Source: Halobacteria archaeon AArc-dxtr1
Lineage (GTDB): Archaea > Halobacteriota > Halobacteria > Halobacteriales > Natrialbaceae
Length of the DNA stretch: 64,000 nt
Reading direction: 5' to 3'
NCBI GenBank assembly: GCA_025517425.1
Contig: JAOPJY010000001.1
Coordinates: forward strand, 1,102,217-1,166,216
Each line of letters starts with the position of its first letter. The first letter of the stretch is position 1. Of the stretch, positions 15,429-25,831 are shown piece after piece. Both the position numbers and the translations under genes were made by a program. Below the pieces are notes generated by a model, which saw only the letters and a program-made list of their open reading frames with translations, did not search any database and was not told the origin of the DNA.

Positions 15429-17000
15429 ATGGCTACGAGTAACGAACCGCCCGCGGTCGAACTCGAAGGAATCACGAAGACCTTCGGAGACGTCGTGGCG
15501 AACAACGAGGTCGATCTCACCCTTGAGAAGGGGTCGATCCACGCGCTCCTCGGCGAGAACGGTTCCGGGAAGACGACGCTGATGAGCGTCCTCTACGGGC
15601 TGTACGACCAGGACTCGGGATCGATTTCCGTCAACGGAGAGCCCCTGACAGTTGACTCTCCGCGTGACGCGATGGATGCCGGGATCGGGATGATCCACCA
15701 GCACTTCCAGCTGGTCAAACCGATGACCGTGCTTCAGAACATCGTTCTGGGGAACGAGCCAACGGAAGGCGGATTCGTCGACGAGGCAGATGCCGCAGCT
15801 GACATCGAAGAGATCTGTTCTCGCTACGGATTCAACGCCGACGAGTACCTCCACACGCCGGTCGAGGAACTCGACCTCGGCACGCGCCAGCGTGTCGAAA
15901 TTATCAAAAGTCTCTACCGCGGCGCCGAGATCCTGATTCTCGACGAACCGACAGCGGTCCTCACGCCCCAGGAGGTCGATGGGCTGATGGAGGTTATGAA
16001 CGACCTCAGAGACGACGGGCGGTCGCTCATCTTCATCTCTCACAAGCTAGACGAGGCACTCGAGATGGCCGACGACATCACCGTCTTGCGCGACGGAAAC
16101 GACGTGGGAACCGTCAAGGCCAGCGAAAGCGACGAGAACGAACTGGCGAAGATGATGGTCGGACGCGAAGTGCTGTTCGACCGACTCGAACGAGAGACAA
16201 CGAGTGGGTCGCCGGTTCTCGAGGTCGACGACCTCTACATGCGCGACGACCGCGACCTGGAGAAGGTTCGCGACGTCGACCTGACAGTTCGCGAGGGCGA
16301 AATCCTCGGTATTGCCGGCGTCCAGGGGAACGGACAGACCGAACTCGTCGAAGCGATCACCGGCCTTCGTTCGGTCGAATCGGGTACGGTCCAGTACCAC
16401 GGCGAGGACATCACCGAGATGAGCCGGCGGGATCGGATCGAAGAAGGAATCGCGTACATCCCGGAAGACCGACACACGGAAGGGCTCGTTCTCGAGTACG
16501 ATCTGGTAAAGAACGCGCTGCTGGGGAACCAGACGATCGAGCCCTACGCCAATGGCTCGTGGCTCGACTGGGATGCGGTACAGGAGCACGCAGAGGAAAT
16601 CATCGAGGAGTTTGACGTCCAGCCGCCGAACGCGGCGGCACAGTCCTCGTCGCTGTCCGGCGGGAACCAGCAGAAGTTCATCGTCGGCCGCGAGATCGGA
16701 CACGATCCAGACGTGATGGTCGCCTCTCACCCGACCCGAGGCGTAGACATTGGATCGATCGAGTTCATTCACAACCGTCTTATCGAACTCCGCGATGCGG
16801 GACTCGGGATCATCATGGTCTCCTCGAAGCTCGAGGAGATCCAGAAGCTCTCGGACCGCGTCGCCGTGATGTACGAGGGTGAATTCGTCGACGTGGTCGA
16901 CCCAGAAGCGGTAACCGAGCGCGATCTCGGTCTGCTGATGGCCGGCCACCAGCTCGAGGAGACAGACACGGCCGAAAGCGAAGAGGGGGTGCAGGCATGA
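15429..17000 (+). CDS. BMP-type ABC transporter ATP-binding protein (tandem NBD)
   Basis: Tandem-domain ATPase of the nucleoside/sugar (CUT2/YufO) class. The first domain has Walker A GENGSGKTT (about residues 40-48), Q-loop region IHQHFQLV and Walker B ILILDEPTAVLTPQE. The second has GVQGNGQTELV in place of Walker A, signature LSGGNQQKF and VMVASHPTRGVDIGSI, where the usual Walker B acidic residues are replaced, as is common for the second half in this family. Length 523. The 3' end overlaps the first permease by ATGA, so the complex is cotranslated. Confidence 0.93.
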   Translation: MATSNEPPAVELEGITKTFGDVVANNEVDLTLEKGSIHALLGENGSGKTTLMSVLYGLYDQDSGSISVNGEPLTVDSPRDAMDAGIGMIHQHFQLVKPMTVLQNIVLGNEPTEGGFVDEADAAADIEEICSRYGFNADEYLHTPVEELDLGTRQRVEIIKSLYRGAEILILDEPTAVLTPQEVDGLMEVMNDLRDDGRSLIFISHKLDEALEMADDITVLRDGNDVGTVKASESDENELAKMMVGREVLFDRLERETTSGSPVLEVDDLYMRDDRDLEKVRDVDLTVREGEILGIAGVQGNGQTELVEAITGLRSVESGTVQYHGEDITEMSRRDRIEEGIAYIPEDRHTEGLVLEYDLVKNALLGNQTIEPYANGSWLDWDAVQEHAEEIIEEFDVQPPNAAAQSSSLSGGNQQKFIVGREIGHDPDVMVASHPTRGVDIGSIEFIHNRLIELRDAGLGIIMVSSKLEEIQKLSDRVAVMYEGEFVDVVDPEAVTERDLGLLMAGHQLEETDTAESEEGVQA

Positions 17001-18118
17001 GCGGCGAAGAACGGTCGATGCTCGACCGTGCGGCAGACGTCATGCTCAACGCGTCGGTCATCGAGCGGCTGCTCATCGCGACCGCGTCGACGGGGCTTGC
17101 CCTGCTCATTGGCTTGATTATCGTCGCGGTAGCGGGCTACGATCCGCTTCAGTTCCTGAACAATCTAATCGTCGGCGCGTTCGGCGACATGCGGTCGATC
17201 TCACAGACGCTGCGATTTACCACCTTGTTCATACTGGCCGGCGTCGCCGTCGCGGTGGCGTTCCGGGCCGGTGTGTTCAACATCGGTGTCCAGGGCCAAC
17301 TGATCATGGGCGGCATCGCGTGCGTCCTGTCGATCCTCTGGCTCGCGCCGTTCCTGCCGAACGGGCAGGTCGGCGGCGTCGTGCTGATGCTGATCGGAAC
17401 CATCGCGGCGATCGTCGCCGGTGGACTCTACGGCGCCCTGCCCGGTGCGATGAAAGCCTACGCAGGCGCGAACGAGATCATCACGACGATTATGCTGAAT
17501 TTCATCGCCATCGGGGTCGTTGGATGGGCGGTCAGCGGACCGCTTCGCCCGGAGGGAACCGGCGCAGTGCGAACCGAGCGGCTTCCCGACAACGTCGGGT
17601 TCCCGACGATCGTCTCGGCGGACTCGTCGTTCTCGGTCATCGGGCTCGCAATCGCGCTCGGGACTGTGATCCTGATCTACGTGTTGATGACCCGAACCAG
17701 CTTCGGTTACGATATGGTGACGAGCGGCTACCAGCGCAGCGCAGCGAGCTATTCGGGCGTCGACGCCAAACAGACGATCGTCGCGACCATGACGCTGTCT
17801 GGAATGATCGCCGGCCTCGCAGGCGCGGTCTTCGCAATAATGGTCCAGGGATACTACGTCGATCCGGCGGGCATTCACACCTACGGGTTCGACGCGATCG
17901 CGATCAGTCTCCTGGCGGCGAACAACCCGATCGGCGTCGTCCCCGCCGCACTGCTGTTCGGCGGGCTAAACGGTGCGACGTCGACGATTCAGATCGCCAG
18001 CGACGTTCCCGTACAGCTGATCGAAGGGATTGTCGGTCTCGTCGTGCTGTTCGTCGCAGCCCCGGAGCTGTTCCGAATGATTGCAGAGCGAACGGGTCTC
18101 GGAGGTGAGAAACGATGA
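16997..18118 (+). CDS. BMP-type ABC transporter permease 1
   Basis: Inner-membrane channel subunit of the BPD_transp_2 (LivM/RbsC-like) family, 373 residues, with eight to ten hydrophobic segments. Characteristic stretches are FRAGVFNIGVQGQLIMGG, YAGANEIITTIMLNFIAIG and AISLLAANNPIGVVPAALLFG. Its position directly after the ATPase and before a second permease matches the NupP/YufP order. Both junctions are ATGA overlaps. Confidence 0.92.
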   Translation: MSGEERSMLDRAADVMLNASVIERLLIATASTGLALLIGLIIVAVAGYDPLQFLNNLIVGAFGDMRSISQTLRFTTLFILAGVAVAVAFRAGVFNIGVQGQLIMGGIACVLSILWLAPFLPNGQVGGVVLMLIGTIAAIVAGGLYGALPGAMKAYAGANEIITTIMLNFIAIGVVGWAVSGPLRPEGTGAVRTERLPDNVGFPTIVSADSSFSVIGLAIALGTVILIYVLMTRTSFGYDMVTSGYQRSAASYSGVDAKQTIVATMTLSGMIAGLAGAVFAIMVQGYYVDPAGIHTYGFDAIAISLLAANNPIGVVPAALLFGGLNGATSTIQIASDVPVQLIEGIVGLVVLFVAAPELFRMIAERTGLGGEKR

Positions 18119-19128
18119 GTGTCGCGACCTACACTGCAAAGCGAAGCGTTCAGATCGGTGGGCTCGCGATCGTCATCGCACTTGGTAGCATGGCGGTTCT
18201 CACCGCGATGGGATATCCGCTGCTGACGACCGGTTTTGTCGGTCGATCCTTCCAGGCGGCGACGCCGATCGCAATCGCTGCAATCGGCGGCCTGTACGCC
18301 GAAAAGAGCGGTGTGTTCAACATCGGTCTCGACGGGTTCATGATCATCGGTGCGATCATGGCCGCAGTGGTTATGTACACCCTCGGCGGAACGGGTGCCA
18401 GCCAGGGACAGCTCCTCGCGGCGGTTCTCGGCGCTGTCGTGGTCGCGACGGTACTGGCCGTCCTCTTCGCTGTGATCCTGATCCGCTACCAGGCGGACCA
18501 GATCGTGGCGGGACTCGGTGTCTGGTTCATCGGACTCGGGTTCGCACCCTTCCTCTCGTCGGTGATTTGGGGCAGTGTGAACCGAACGGGAATGACGTCG
18601 ATCAGCAACCCGGTTCCCGGAGTGAGCTTCTCGCCGTTCGTGATCCTCGGGATCATCGCCGTCGTGGCAGCCTGGTTCTTCCTCTACCGAACCCGGTATG
18701 GGTACTGGATCCAGGCGGCCGGTGAGAACCCCGAAGCGCTCGATACGGCGGGAATCGACGTCAACCGCGTCCGGTACGCGACCGTGATCTTCTCGGGCGC
18801 GATGGCCGGGCTCGGTGGGGCAATTGTGCTGGCCCACGCGGGTAGCTGGGTCGGAACTGGAGAAACAATGGTCGACGGTCGCGGTTGGATCGCGATCGTC
18901 TCGTACCTGTTCGGAAACTACAACCCGCTCGGAGCAGGGGCCGCGGCGCTCCTGTTCGGTGCGCTGGACATGCTGAACGTCCAGTTCCAGGCCGCGAACT
19001 TCGACGACTTCATTTCGAGTCGGCTGGTCAATCTGCTCCCGTATGTCGGCGTCCTCGTCGTGCTTACGGCTGCTGGGACGACCCGAATGCCGTCGGCAGT
19101 CGGGGAACCCTACGAGAGCGAAGACTAA
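18115..19128 (+). CDS. BMP-type ABC transporter permease 2
   Basis: Second BPD_transp_2 permease, 337 residues, the NupQ/YufQ-like partner. It shows YAEKSGVFNIGLDGFMIIGA near the N-terminus, the QADQIVAGLGVWFIGLG helix, and the C-terminal SYLFGNYNPLGAGAAALLFG. Multiple hydrophobic helices fill the protein. It is the last gene of the importer operon and is followed by a convergent small gene. Confidence 0.92.
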   Translation: MSVATYTAKRSVQIGGLAIVIALGSMAVLTAMGYPLLTTGFVGRSFQAATPIAIAAIGGLYAEKSGVFNIGLDGFMIIGAIMAAVVMYTLGGTGASQGQLLAAVLGAVVVATVLAVLFAVILIRYQADQIVAGLGVWFIGLGFAPFLSSVIWGSVNRTGMTSISNPVPGVSFSPFVILGIIAVVAAWFFLYRTRYGYWIQAAGENPEALDTAGIDVNRVRYATVIFSGAMAGLGGAIVLAHAGSWVGTGETMVDGRGWIAIVSYLFGNYNPLGAGAAALLFGALDMLNVQFQAANFDDFISSRLVNLLPYVGVLVVLTAAGTTRMPSAVGEPYESED

Positions 19129-19213
19129 CCGAATCGGATTTTTGTTATTTTCAATCGCGACCAGTGAGCCGACGGCTCGTCGTGGGGAACGGAGTGCTGT
19201 AGGAGAAGAGCGG

Positions 19214-19426
19214 TTACGTTACGCGAAAGGAACTGCTGTCGGACTCCTCGTCGTCCTCGGGTTCGTCGTAGCGCTTTCGGCCCGTGATCGTCACGGTCGC
19301 CTCCAGATCGTCTGTATCCGCCCAAGGGCTGTCGTAGGCGGTGAGTTCGACGTCAGTGACGTCCCATCCGTCCGCTTCGAGCAGTTCGACGAGTCGGCGC
19401 TGGTCTGCGAGCATGTCCTCGTCCAT
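19214..19426 (-). CDS. Small conserved acidic protein, function unknown
   Basis: A 70-residue protein starting MDEDMLADQRRLVELLEADG with a compact alpha/beta pattern (WDVTDVELTAY, LEATVTITGRKRY) and an acidic tail (DEPEDDEESDSSS). It is convergent to the transporter operon and divergent from moaA. There are no metal or catalytic motifs. Acidic composition and clean reading on this strand support coding. Confidence 0.6.
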   Translation of the reverse strand: MDEDMLADQRRLVELLEADGWDVTDVELTAYDSPWADTDDLEATVTITGRKRYDEPEDDEESDSSSFRVT

Positions 19427-19547
19427 ACAAGATCGTCACGCCACGCGCACCGGTATGTCTTGTGCCCACCCGAAGAGAAACCACAATCAGTTACGAATCG
19501 TCGAGAGAGGCCCGCGTCTTTAAGCAGATTCGTCTACAAGAGAGGGT

Positions 19548-20567
19548 ATGCTCACCGATGAGTTCGGGCGCGAGGTGACGGGGATCCGCGTCTCGCTCAC
19601 CGACCGGTGTAACTTCGACTGTGTCTACTGTCACAACGAGGGGTTAGGTGACACGCGGGGGCCACTGGAACCCCAGGACGACGAGATGGAGACTGACGAG
19701 GTCGTTCGAGTGCTCGAGGTCGCAGCTGAAGAAGACGTCGAGGCAGTCAAGTTTACCGGCGGCGAGCCGATGTTGCGAGACGATCTCGCGGAGATCATCG
19801 CCCGGACGCCGGACTCGATGGACGTCTCGATGACGACAAACGGAACATTCCTCCCTGGACGGGCACAGGAACTCGTCGACGCCGGACTAGAGCGGGTAAA
19901 CGTCTCACAGGACGCACTCGATCCGCAGGATTTTGCCGCGATAACCCAAAGCGGAGCCTACGATCGGGTGCTCGAAGGCGTCGACGCGGCCCTCGAAGCC
20001 GGACTCGATCCCGTGAAGCTGAACATGGTCGTCTTCGAGCACACGGCTGGGTACGTCCCCGAGATGGTCGACCACGTCGCCGAGAATCCGGGGCTCCAGT
20101 TGCAGCTGATCGAGTACATGCCGGAGCTGACCGGCCGTCCGGAGTGGAACATCGAGATCGAGCGCGTCCACGACTGGCTGGCCGAGCAGGCTACCGAGAT
20201 AGAACACCGGGAGATGCACGATCGAAAGCGATACTGGATCGGCGGGAGTGCCGACTCGTCGGATCGGTCCGGCGGCATGGTCGAGATCGTCGACCCCGTC
20301 GAGAACCCGACGTTCTGTGCGAACTGCCATCGCGTACGGGTTACCCACGACGGGTATCTCAAGGGCTGTCTGAACCGCAACGACGACCTCAAACCGATGG
20401 GCCAGATGACGAAATCGGAGATTCGGACGGCATTTCGCGAGGTCGTCGCGAATCGCGTCCCGTTCTACGGGGAGTACATGGTTCAAAACGCCGACGGAGA
20501 GTGGGAGGTAAACGAAGCGTATCTCGAGGAGGAGCCGTCGCGGATGAATTCGACAGCCGACGACTGA
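19548..20567 (+). CDS. moaA: GTP 3',8-cyclase
   Basis: Radical SAM enzyme for the first step of molybdopterin synthesis. The N-terminal cluster motif is Cys21, Cys25 and Cys28 in [27 protein letters not shown] is the GGE SAM-binding motif. The C-terminal 4Fe-4S cluster that binds GTP is in [19 protein letters not shown] (about residues 256-275). At 339 residues it is normal length. The usual C-terminal GG pair is absent; the tail is acidic. The start at 19548 is about 28 nt after an AT-containing stretch at 19518-19525. No other moa gene is adjacent. Confidence 0.93.
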   Translation: MLTDEFGREVTGIRVSLTDRCNFDCVYCHNEGLGDTRGPLEPQDDEMETDEVVRVLEVAAEEDVEAVKFTGGEPMLRDDLAEIIARTPDSMDVSMTTNGTFLPGRAQELVDAGLERVNVSQDALDPQDFAAITQSGAYDRVLEGVDAALEAGLDPVKLNMVVFEHTAGYVPEMVDHVAENPGLQLQLIEYMPELTGRPEWNIEIERVHDWLAEQATEIEHREMHDRKRYWIGGSADSSDRSGGMVEIVDPVENPTFCANCHRVRVTHDGYLKGCLNRNDDLKPMGQMTKSEIRTAFREVVANRVPFYGEYMVQNADGEWEVNEAYLEEEPSRMNSTADD

Positions 20568-20571
20568 GAGG

Positions 20572-22239
20572 TCAGCTCGATGCGGACGCGGCTGGCAGCG
20601 AGAGCGTAACGATCGATCCTCTGGGCTCGTTTTCCGCGAACGTTAGCGACGCCGATGAGAGCGAGGCGGTCCAGCGAACCAGCCAGAGCCCCAGTCCGCT
20701 GCCGTGATCGAGCTGGGTCTCCACCCGGGTGGCAGTAGCGGTCCGCTCCGCGTGGGGGACGCCGGGGCCATTGTCCGCGACGTGGATGTGAACGCGGTCG
20801 TCCGTCGCTTCGAGACTGAGAGTGACCCGTGGCTCCCGATCGTTGTGTACCACCGCGTTCTCGACGAGTTCGGCCAGTGCCTGCTCGAAGAGCTCGATAT
20901 CTGCGACGCGCACATCCGGAAGCGAGTCGGCTCCCGATTCCCCGGGGAACTCGATCACTGCGTTAGGAAACCGTTCGCGTGCGTCAGCCACGACCGTTGT
21001 GACGACGACAACCGGCGAGACGGTGTCGACCTCGGCGGTCGAGTTGATCGTTCGCTCGACGCGGCGGGCCTTGTCTGCGAACTCGACGACGCGATCAATG
21101 CGCTCTCTGGCACGCGCAACGTGCTCGTCGGCTCGTGCTGGCTGGTCGTCGAGCAGATCGAGGTGGCCAGCGGCAACGTTCATTTCGTTTCGGATATTGT
21201 GTCGCAGAATCCGATTGAGGACGCTGATACGCTGTTCGCGCTCGACGGTTTCGGTGATATCGTTGAGGTACACGATGCGGCCGACCGTCCGGTTTCGGTC
21301 GTCTGTCAGGGGGGTTGTCCGGGTCCGAAACTGTCGCTGGTCGCCGTCGATTTTCGCGGAGAGCTGGTCGTTGTCGGGTGCAACCACGTCGGGAAAGACG
21401 TCGGCTGCGGGCTGGTTCAACTCGAGGCCGCCGAGGACGGCGGTGGCAGTTTGGTTGTAGTCTCTGATCTGCCCGTCCGGTCCGACGACGACGACGCCGT
21501 CGTCGAGTTCGTCGACCAGCAGATTCCGGGCAACCGGCCGAATCTCTAACATCTCAAAGTGAAAGAGCGCCAGCGCGAACGCGAGTCCGGAGATCGCGAA
21601 CGCGGTCGTCGTCAGATCGACGGTAAGAAACGGGACGAGATTGAGGTTGATGCCGGCGTTTACCGTGAGCGGAACGAGTCCGCCAAAAAAGATCAGCGTC
21701 GCCTGTTTCCGATAGAGCATGCCCGAGCGGACGACGACGGTAGCCAGCACGGCCAAACTGAGGGTGATGAGGAGATACGAGTAGCCGAGGTGAACCCAAA
21801 ACCATGGTCCGAACTCCGGGGTGAAAACGGCGGCGTCGCCGACGGTAGTGACCTCGTGAGCGGTCCAGAACAGCCCGTGGGCCGGGTTCGTCCACACGAT
21901 CGCAAGCGTCGTGAGGGGAACGATCGCGAGCGCGGCGTAGATCCGGCGAGTGAGCCAGTGGTTGTAGCCGGCAAACGTAAGCGCGAGGACGAAGTACGCG
22001 GTCGGTAGCAAGACGATTCCCAGATACTGTACCTGCTGCCAGAAGACGACGTGGTCGACAGTCGAGTAACCGATCCCGATCCCGTGAGGGATCGCCCACA
22101 GTACGGCGGCGAGCATCGAGACCGCAAGCGGCCAGGCCATCGGATCGGGCCGGTGGCGCAACGCCTCGACTGCGACAAGCATCGCGACGAGTGCGCCACC
22201 GAAGATGAGCATCGAGATCGGAGAGAACGTCCAACTCAT
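20572..22239 (-). CDS. Membrane histidine kinase: 7TM sensor, PAS, HisKA, HATPase
   Basis: A 555-residue sensor kinase. About 220 N-terminal residues form seven hydrophobic helices of the histidine-kinase 7TM type. A PAS domain follows (LDDGVVVVGPDGQIRDYNQT to IVYLNDITE), then the H-box ILRHNIRNEMNV (about residue 345), N-box ALAELVENAVVHND, and ATP-lid motifs DNGPGVP and GSGLGLWLV. No receiver domain or partner regulator is next to it. The ATG at 22239 is about 31 nt after a TTTATA box (22266-22273 on the other strand), preferred over the GTG at 22251. The signal is unknown. It is convergent with moaA, whose stop lies 4 nt away. Confidence 0.9.
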   Translation of the reverse strand: MSWTFSPISMLIFGGALVAMLVAVEALRHRPDPMAWPLAVSMLAAVLWAIPHGIGIGYSTVDHVVFWQQVQYLGIVLLPTAYFVLALTFAGYNHWLTRRIYAALAIVPLTTLAIVWTNPAHGLFWTAHEVTTVGDAAVFTPEFGPWFWVHLGYSYLLITLSLAVLATVVVRSGMLYRKQATLIFFGGLVPLTVNAGINLNLVPFLTVDLTTTAFAISGLAFALALFHFEMLEIRPVARNLLVDELDDGVVVVGPDGQIRDYNQTATAVLGGLELNQPAADVFPDVVAPDNDQLSAKIDGDQRQFRTRTTPLTDDRNRTVGRIVYLNDITETVEREQRISVLNRILRHNIRNEMNVAAGHLDLLDDQPARADEHVARARERIDRVVEFADKARRVERTINSTAEVDTVSPVVVVTTVVADARERFPNAVIEFPGESGADSLPDVRVADIELFEQALAELVENAVVHNDREPRVTLSLEATDDRVHIHVADNGPGVPHAERTATATRVETQLDHGSGLGLWLVRWTASLSSASLTFAENEPRGSIVTLSLPAASASS

Positions 22240-22424
22240 CTCGTCGCTCACTTCACAAACGGAGATTATAAAACAGGGAGATTGTCAGGTCAGACTGGTG
22301 AACGGCGACCGTCCCCAGACGGGCTTTCGTTGCCCTTAAGTACCCCACACTGGTAGCAATCAGTGCGATACGTGTAGGGGACCGATCCCCGAGTCCAGAT
22401 GGGCGACGATAGAGTACACGCGGT

Positions 22425-22507
22425 GTCGTGGTAGCCAAGCGGCCCAAGGCGCATGGTTGCTAACCATGTGGCGTCAAGCCTCCGGGGTTCAAATCCCCGC
22501 CACGACG
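22425..22507 (+). tRNA. tRNA-Ser(GCT)
   Basis: Acceptor GTCGTGG pairs with CCACGAC. The D-arm is TAGCCAAGCGG, the anticodon loop TTGCTAA carries GCT, the variable arm is long as in class II tRNAs, and the T-arm is GGGGTTCAAATCCCC. The discriminator is G, fitting serine. CCA is not encoded. It sits just upstream of the S13 operon. Confidence 0.95.
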
Positions 22508-22569
22508 TCGGACAATCACAGCGTGCGTGGACAGCCAGTACACGCGCACATCAGATCGAATACACACAC

Positions 22570-23082
22570 ATGAGCGAGGAAGAACCTCAGGAACAGGAGG
22601 ACGACGATCTTCAGTACTTCGTCCGCATCGGTCAGACCGACCTCGACGGCACCAAGTCCGTCGAGCGGTCGCTGTCCGAGCTGAACGGGGTCGGTCGACG
22701 GACCGCCCGGATCATCGCGGAGGAAGCGGGCGTAGATCGGACGGCGACGTTCGGTGCGCTCGACGAAGACGTCATCGACGAGGTCGTCAGCCACGTCGAA
22801 GCGTACGCCGACGAAGTGCCCGAGTGGCTCACCAACCGCCAGCGGGACTTCTACACCGGCGAGACGACCCACGAGATCGGTAACGACCTCCAGTTGACCC
22901 GACAGCACGACATCAACCGGATGAAGATGATCGACTCCTACAAGGGCGCCCGTCACAAGCGCGGCCAGAAGGTCCGCGGACAGCGCACCAAGTCCACCGG
23001 CCGAACGGAGGGCACCATCGGAGTCAACGTCGAAGAGATCCGCGAAGAGGAAGCAGCCGAAGCGGCGGAGGATGACGAATAA
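22570..23082 (+). CDS. rps13: 30S ribosomal protein S13
   Basis: A 170-residue archaeal uS13. After an acidic N-terminus it has [19 protein letters not shown], the helix-hairpin-helix-like [14 protein letters not shown], and the basic C-terminal [18 protein letters not shown] that reaches the subunit interface. An extra acidic tail is haloarchaeal. The ATG at 22570 is chosen because conserved sequence starts soon after it. It begins the S13-S4-S11-RpoD operon; its stop overlaps the rps4 start by 1 nt (TAATG). Confidence 0.95.
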   Translation: MSEEEPQEQEDDDLQYFVRIGQTDLDGTKSVERSLSELNGVGRRTARIIAEEAGVDRTATFGALDEDVIDEVVSHVEAYADEVPEWLTNRQRDFYTGETTHEIGNDLQLTRQHDINRMKMIDSYKGARHKRGQKVRGQRTKSTGRTEGTIGVNVEEIREEEAAEAAEDDE

Positions 23083-23603
23083 TGGCACTCGGAAGTAACA
23101 CCAAACAGTACGAGACGCCGAATCATCCCTACCAGGGCGAGCGAATCGCCAGCGAGCACTCGCTGCTCGACCGCTACGGCTTAAAGAACAAAGAAGAGCT
23201 CTGGCGTGCCCAGTCCCAGCTTCGCTCCTACCGGCGCGAGGCCCGTGACCTGCTCGCCCAGCCCCAGGACGAGGACACCGTCGTCCGCCGACGCGAGGAG
23301 TTCCTCGGTCGGCTCAAGCGCGTCGGGTACTTGGACGAGGGCGACGAGCTCGGCGACGTCCTCGCACTCGAGATCGAAGACGTCCTCGAACGGCGACTGC
23401 AGACGGTCGCCTACCGCAAGGGACTCGCGAACACGCCCCAGCAGGCCCGACAGTTCATCACCCACGGCCACGTGATCGTCGGCGAGAGTCGCCACCGTAT
23501 CCCGTCGTACGTCGTCGACATCGACGAGGAGGATCTCGTGGCGTTCGAGGAGAACAGTCCGCTTGCGGACGAGCTCCACCCAGCACGAGCGGAGGAACAA
23601 TAA
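23082..23603 (+). CDS. rps4: 30S ribosomal protein S4
   Basis: Archaeal uS4, 173 residues, a primary 16S rRNA binder and assembly initiator. It starts [20 protein letters not shown] and contains the S4 RNA-binding domain (about residues 100-165) with [18 protein letters not shown] and [20 protein letters not shown]. It overlaps rps13 by 1 nt and is followed by rps11 after 1 nt. Confidence 0.96.
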   Translation: MALGSNTKQYETPNHPYQGERIASEHSLLDRYGLKNKEELWRAQSQLRSYRREARDLLAQPQDEDTVVRRREEFLGRLKRVGYLDEGDELGDVLALEIEDVLERRLQTVAYRKGLANTPQQARQFITHGHVIVGESRHRIPSYVVDIDEEDLVAFEENSPLADELHPARAEEQ

Positions 23604-23604
23604 C

Positions 23605-23994
23605 ATGAGTCAGGACGACGAGAAGTGGGGAATCGCCCACGTGCACGCATCGTTCAACAACACCATCATGACCGTCACGGACCTCACGGGTGCCGAAACG
23701 ATCGTGAAGTCCTCCGGCGGGACCGCGGTCAAGCAAAACCGCGACGAGGCATCGCCGTACGCGGCCATGCAGATGGCCGAGTCGGTCGCCGACGAGATCA
23801 AAGCCGCCGGCATCACGGGTCTTCACGTCCACGTTCGCGGCCCGGGCGGCAACCTCCAGAAGTCCCCCGGTCCTGGCGCACAGGCGACGATCCGCGCACT
23901 CGCCCGCGCCGGTATCGAGATCGGGCGCATCGAGGACGTCACGCCGATCCCACACGACGGATCGCGCGCACCGAAAGGTAAGGGCGGCTACTAG
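23605..23994 (+). CDS. rps11: 30S ribosomal protein S11
   Basis: Archaeal uS11, 129 residues. Recognisable are [60 protein letters not shown] and the basic [11 protein letters not shown] tail that contacts 16S rRNA near the platform. It is tightly packed between rps4 and rpoD. Confidence 0.96.
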   Translation: MSQDDEKWGIAHVHASFNNTIMTVTDLTGAETIVKSSGGTAVKQNRDEASPYAAMQMAESVADEIKAAGITGLHVHVRGPGGNLQKSPGPGAQATIRALARAGIEIGRIEDVTPIPHDGSRAPKGKGGY

Positions 23995-23995
23995 C

Positions 23996-24748
23996 ATGAC
24001 CGCAGAGTACGACGTCGAGTTCGTCGAACGCGGGGATCGGGAGGCACGGTTCCTGGTCCGCGGGGTCACACCCGCGTTCGCCAACGGCATCCGTCGCGCG
24101 ATGGTCGCCGACGTGCCGACGATGGCGATCGACACCGTTCGGTTCGTCGAAAACTCGTCGGTGATGTTCGACGAGCAACTCGCCTTACGGCTCGGGCTGG
24201 TTCCGCTGACGACGCCGCCGGAAGGCGAGTTCGTCGAGGACGACGTCGTCACGCTCTCGATCGACGTGTCCGGTCCGGGAACCGCGTATTCGGGCGATCT
24301 CGTCTCGAGTGACGAGTTGGTCCAGCCCGCAGACGAGAACGTCCCGATCATCAATCTCAAGGACGGACAGCGTCTCGAGGCCGAGGCCGACGCCGTACTG
24401 GACCGCGGGAAAGATCACGCCAAACATCAGGGCGGCGTGGCCGTCGGCTACCGACATCTCCAGCGAGTGACCGTCGACGGCGATCTCCCCGAGTTCGAAG
24501 ACGAGGAGTCCCGCATCGTTCGCGGCGTGATCGAGGACGAGGACGGCGAGCTGGTACCGACCAGTGAGTTCGACCACGACCTCACGGAGCGATACCCCGG
24601 GAAGAATGTGCAGGTCGAAGACGTCCCAAACGCCTTCGTCTTCCACGTCGAGACCGACGGCTCGTTCACCGTCTCTGAACTGGTCACGCGAGCCGCCGAC
24701 TCGATCGAGCGCCGCGCGACCGAACTCGAGGACGCAGTACAGCTATAA
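23996..24748 (+). CDS. rpoD: DNA-directed RNA polymerase subunit D (Rpo3)
   Basis: Archaeal counterpart of bacterial alpha and eukaryotic Rpb3, 250 residues, which nucleates polymerase assembly with subunit L. It shows [40 protein letters not shown] and [10 protein letters not shown]. The insert domain between about residues 150 and 200 lacks the cysteines that bind Fe-S in some archaea, as is usual in haloarchaea. It is last in the S13 operon. Confidence 0.95.
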   Translation: MTAEYDVEFVERGDREARFLVRGVTPAFANGIRRAMVADVPTMAIDTVRFVENSSVMFDEQLALRLGLVPLTTPPEGEFVEDDVVTLSIDVSGPGTAYSGDLVSSDELVQPADENVPIINLKDGQRLEAEADAVLDRGKDHAKHQGGVAVGYRHLQRVTVDGDLPEFEDEESRIVRGVIEDEDGELVPTSEFDHDLTERYPGKNVQVEDVPNAFVFHVETDGSFTVSELVTRAADSIERRATELEDAVQL

Positions 24749-24884
24749 CGACCGATGACCCGTCACCCGACTCCCACGACGATGGCCGCCGACGCCGGAT
24801 CCCACGAGATCGGCGTGCCGACGCCGCCCACAACTGGGCGAATCGAAAGGGGTTTTACGGGGCGACGGGTAGGGAGAAGTGCGA

Positions 24885-24969
24885 GCAGGGATAGCCAAGT
24901 CAGGCCAACGGCGCAGCGTTCAGGGCGCTGTCTCGTAGGAGTCCGCAGGTTCAAATCCTGCTCCCTGCA
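24885..24969 (+). tRNA. tRNA-Leu(CAG)
   Basis: Acceptor GCAGGGA pairs with TCCCTGC. The anticodon stem-loop CAGCG-TTCAGGG-CGCTG gives CAG. There is a long variable arm, T-arm GCAGGTTCAAATCCTGC and discriminator A, typical of leucine. CCA is not encoded. A TTTTAC box at about 24852-24857 lies about 30 nt upstream. It separates rpoD from rpl18e. Confidence 0.95.
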
Positions 24970-25031
24970 TCACTTCTCCAACCGTGGATTCGTCTCACAG
25001 ACGAGCCACACCGCAGTATATCGAGGACACA

Positions 25032-25385
25032 ATGAGTAGTAAAACCAATCCGAGGCTCAACGATCTCATCGCCGAGTTGAAGTCCACGTCCCGACAGCGG
25101 GGCGCGGACGTCTGGCATGATATCGCGGATCGGCTCGAGAAGCCCCGTTCCAGCCACGCAGAGGTGAATCTGGGGCGGATCGAACGATACGCACGCGAGG
25201 AAGAGACCGTCGTCGTTCCCGGCAAGGTGCTGGGTTCCGGCGCGCTACAGAAAAACGTCACCGTCGCCGCCGTCGACTTCTCGTCGTCGGCAGAGACGAA
25301 GATCGAACAGGTCGGTGAGTCGGTACCGCTCGAGCAGCTGCTCGAGGACAACCCCGACGGATCCGGCGTCCGGGTGATTGCATGA
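25032..25385 (+). CDS. rpl18e: 50S ribosomal protein L18e
   Basis: Archaeal/eukaryotic eL18, 117 residues. It starts [20 protein letters not shown] and has [20 protein letters not shown] and [19 protein letters not shown]. The ATG at 25032 is used because conserved sequence begins there. It overlaps rpl13 by ATGA and opens the L18e-L13-S9-RpoN-RpoK-Eno-S2 cluster. Confidence 0.95.
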   Translation: MSSKTNPRLNDLIAELKSTSRQRGADVWHDIADRLEKPRSSHAEVNLGRIERYAREEETVVVPGKVLGSGALQKNVTVAAVDFSSSAETKIEQVGESVPLEQLLEDNPDGSGVRVIA

Positions 25386-25831
25386 GTTACGCAGAGTTCG
25401 ACGCAGACGTCGTCGTCGACGCCCGCGACTGTATCCTGGGACGCGTCGCCAGCGAGGTCGCCCAGCGCGCCCTGGCAGGCGAGCGCGTCGCCATCGTCAA
25501 CGCCGAAGACGCCGTCATTACCGGCGACAAGGAGGATATCTTCGAAACGTACCGAACGCGTCTCCAGCTCGGCTCCGATCGCGGCCCGGTCTACCCGAAG
25601 CGACCGGACACGATCTTCAAGCGTGCCGTCCGTGGCATGCTGCCGTACAAGAAGACCCGCGGCCGCGAGGCGCTCTCTGGCGTCCGCGTCTACGTCGGCA
25701 ACCCCTACGAGGGTGACGACGAGCGCGAGGCCGAGGTCCTGCCGGATACCTCCCTGGATCGACTCTCGAACATTCGCTTCGTGCACTTACACGAGGTCTC
25801 CGAACAGTTAGGTGCTAACGTTACATGGTAA
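25382..25831 (+). CDS. rpl13: 50S ribosomal protein L13
   Basis: Archaeal uL13, 149 residues. It has [20 protein letters not shown], the conserved [15 protein letters not shown] segment and [18 protein letters not shown]. It overlaps rpl18e (ATGA) and rps9 (7 nt), so it is translationally coupled on both sides. Confidence 0.95.
   Translation: MSYAEFDADVVVDARDCILGRVASEVAQRALAGERVAIVNAEDAVITGDKEDIFETYRTRLQLGSDRGPVYPKRPDTIFKRAVRGMLPYKKTRGREALSGVRVYVGNPYEGDDEREAEVLPDTSLDRLSNIRFVHLHEVSEQLGANVTW

Noticed and set aside
15429-17000. Degenerate second nucleotide-binding half of the BMP-type ATPase as an anomaly
   Set aside because: Loss of Walker motifs in the second half is normal in this transporter family.
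24755-25039. Plus-strand ORF spanning tRNA-Leu(CAG)
   Set aside because: It runs through a complete tRNA gene and has no protein-like composition.
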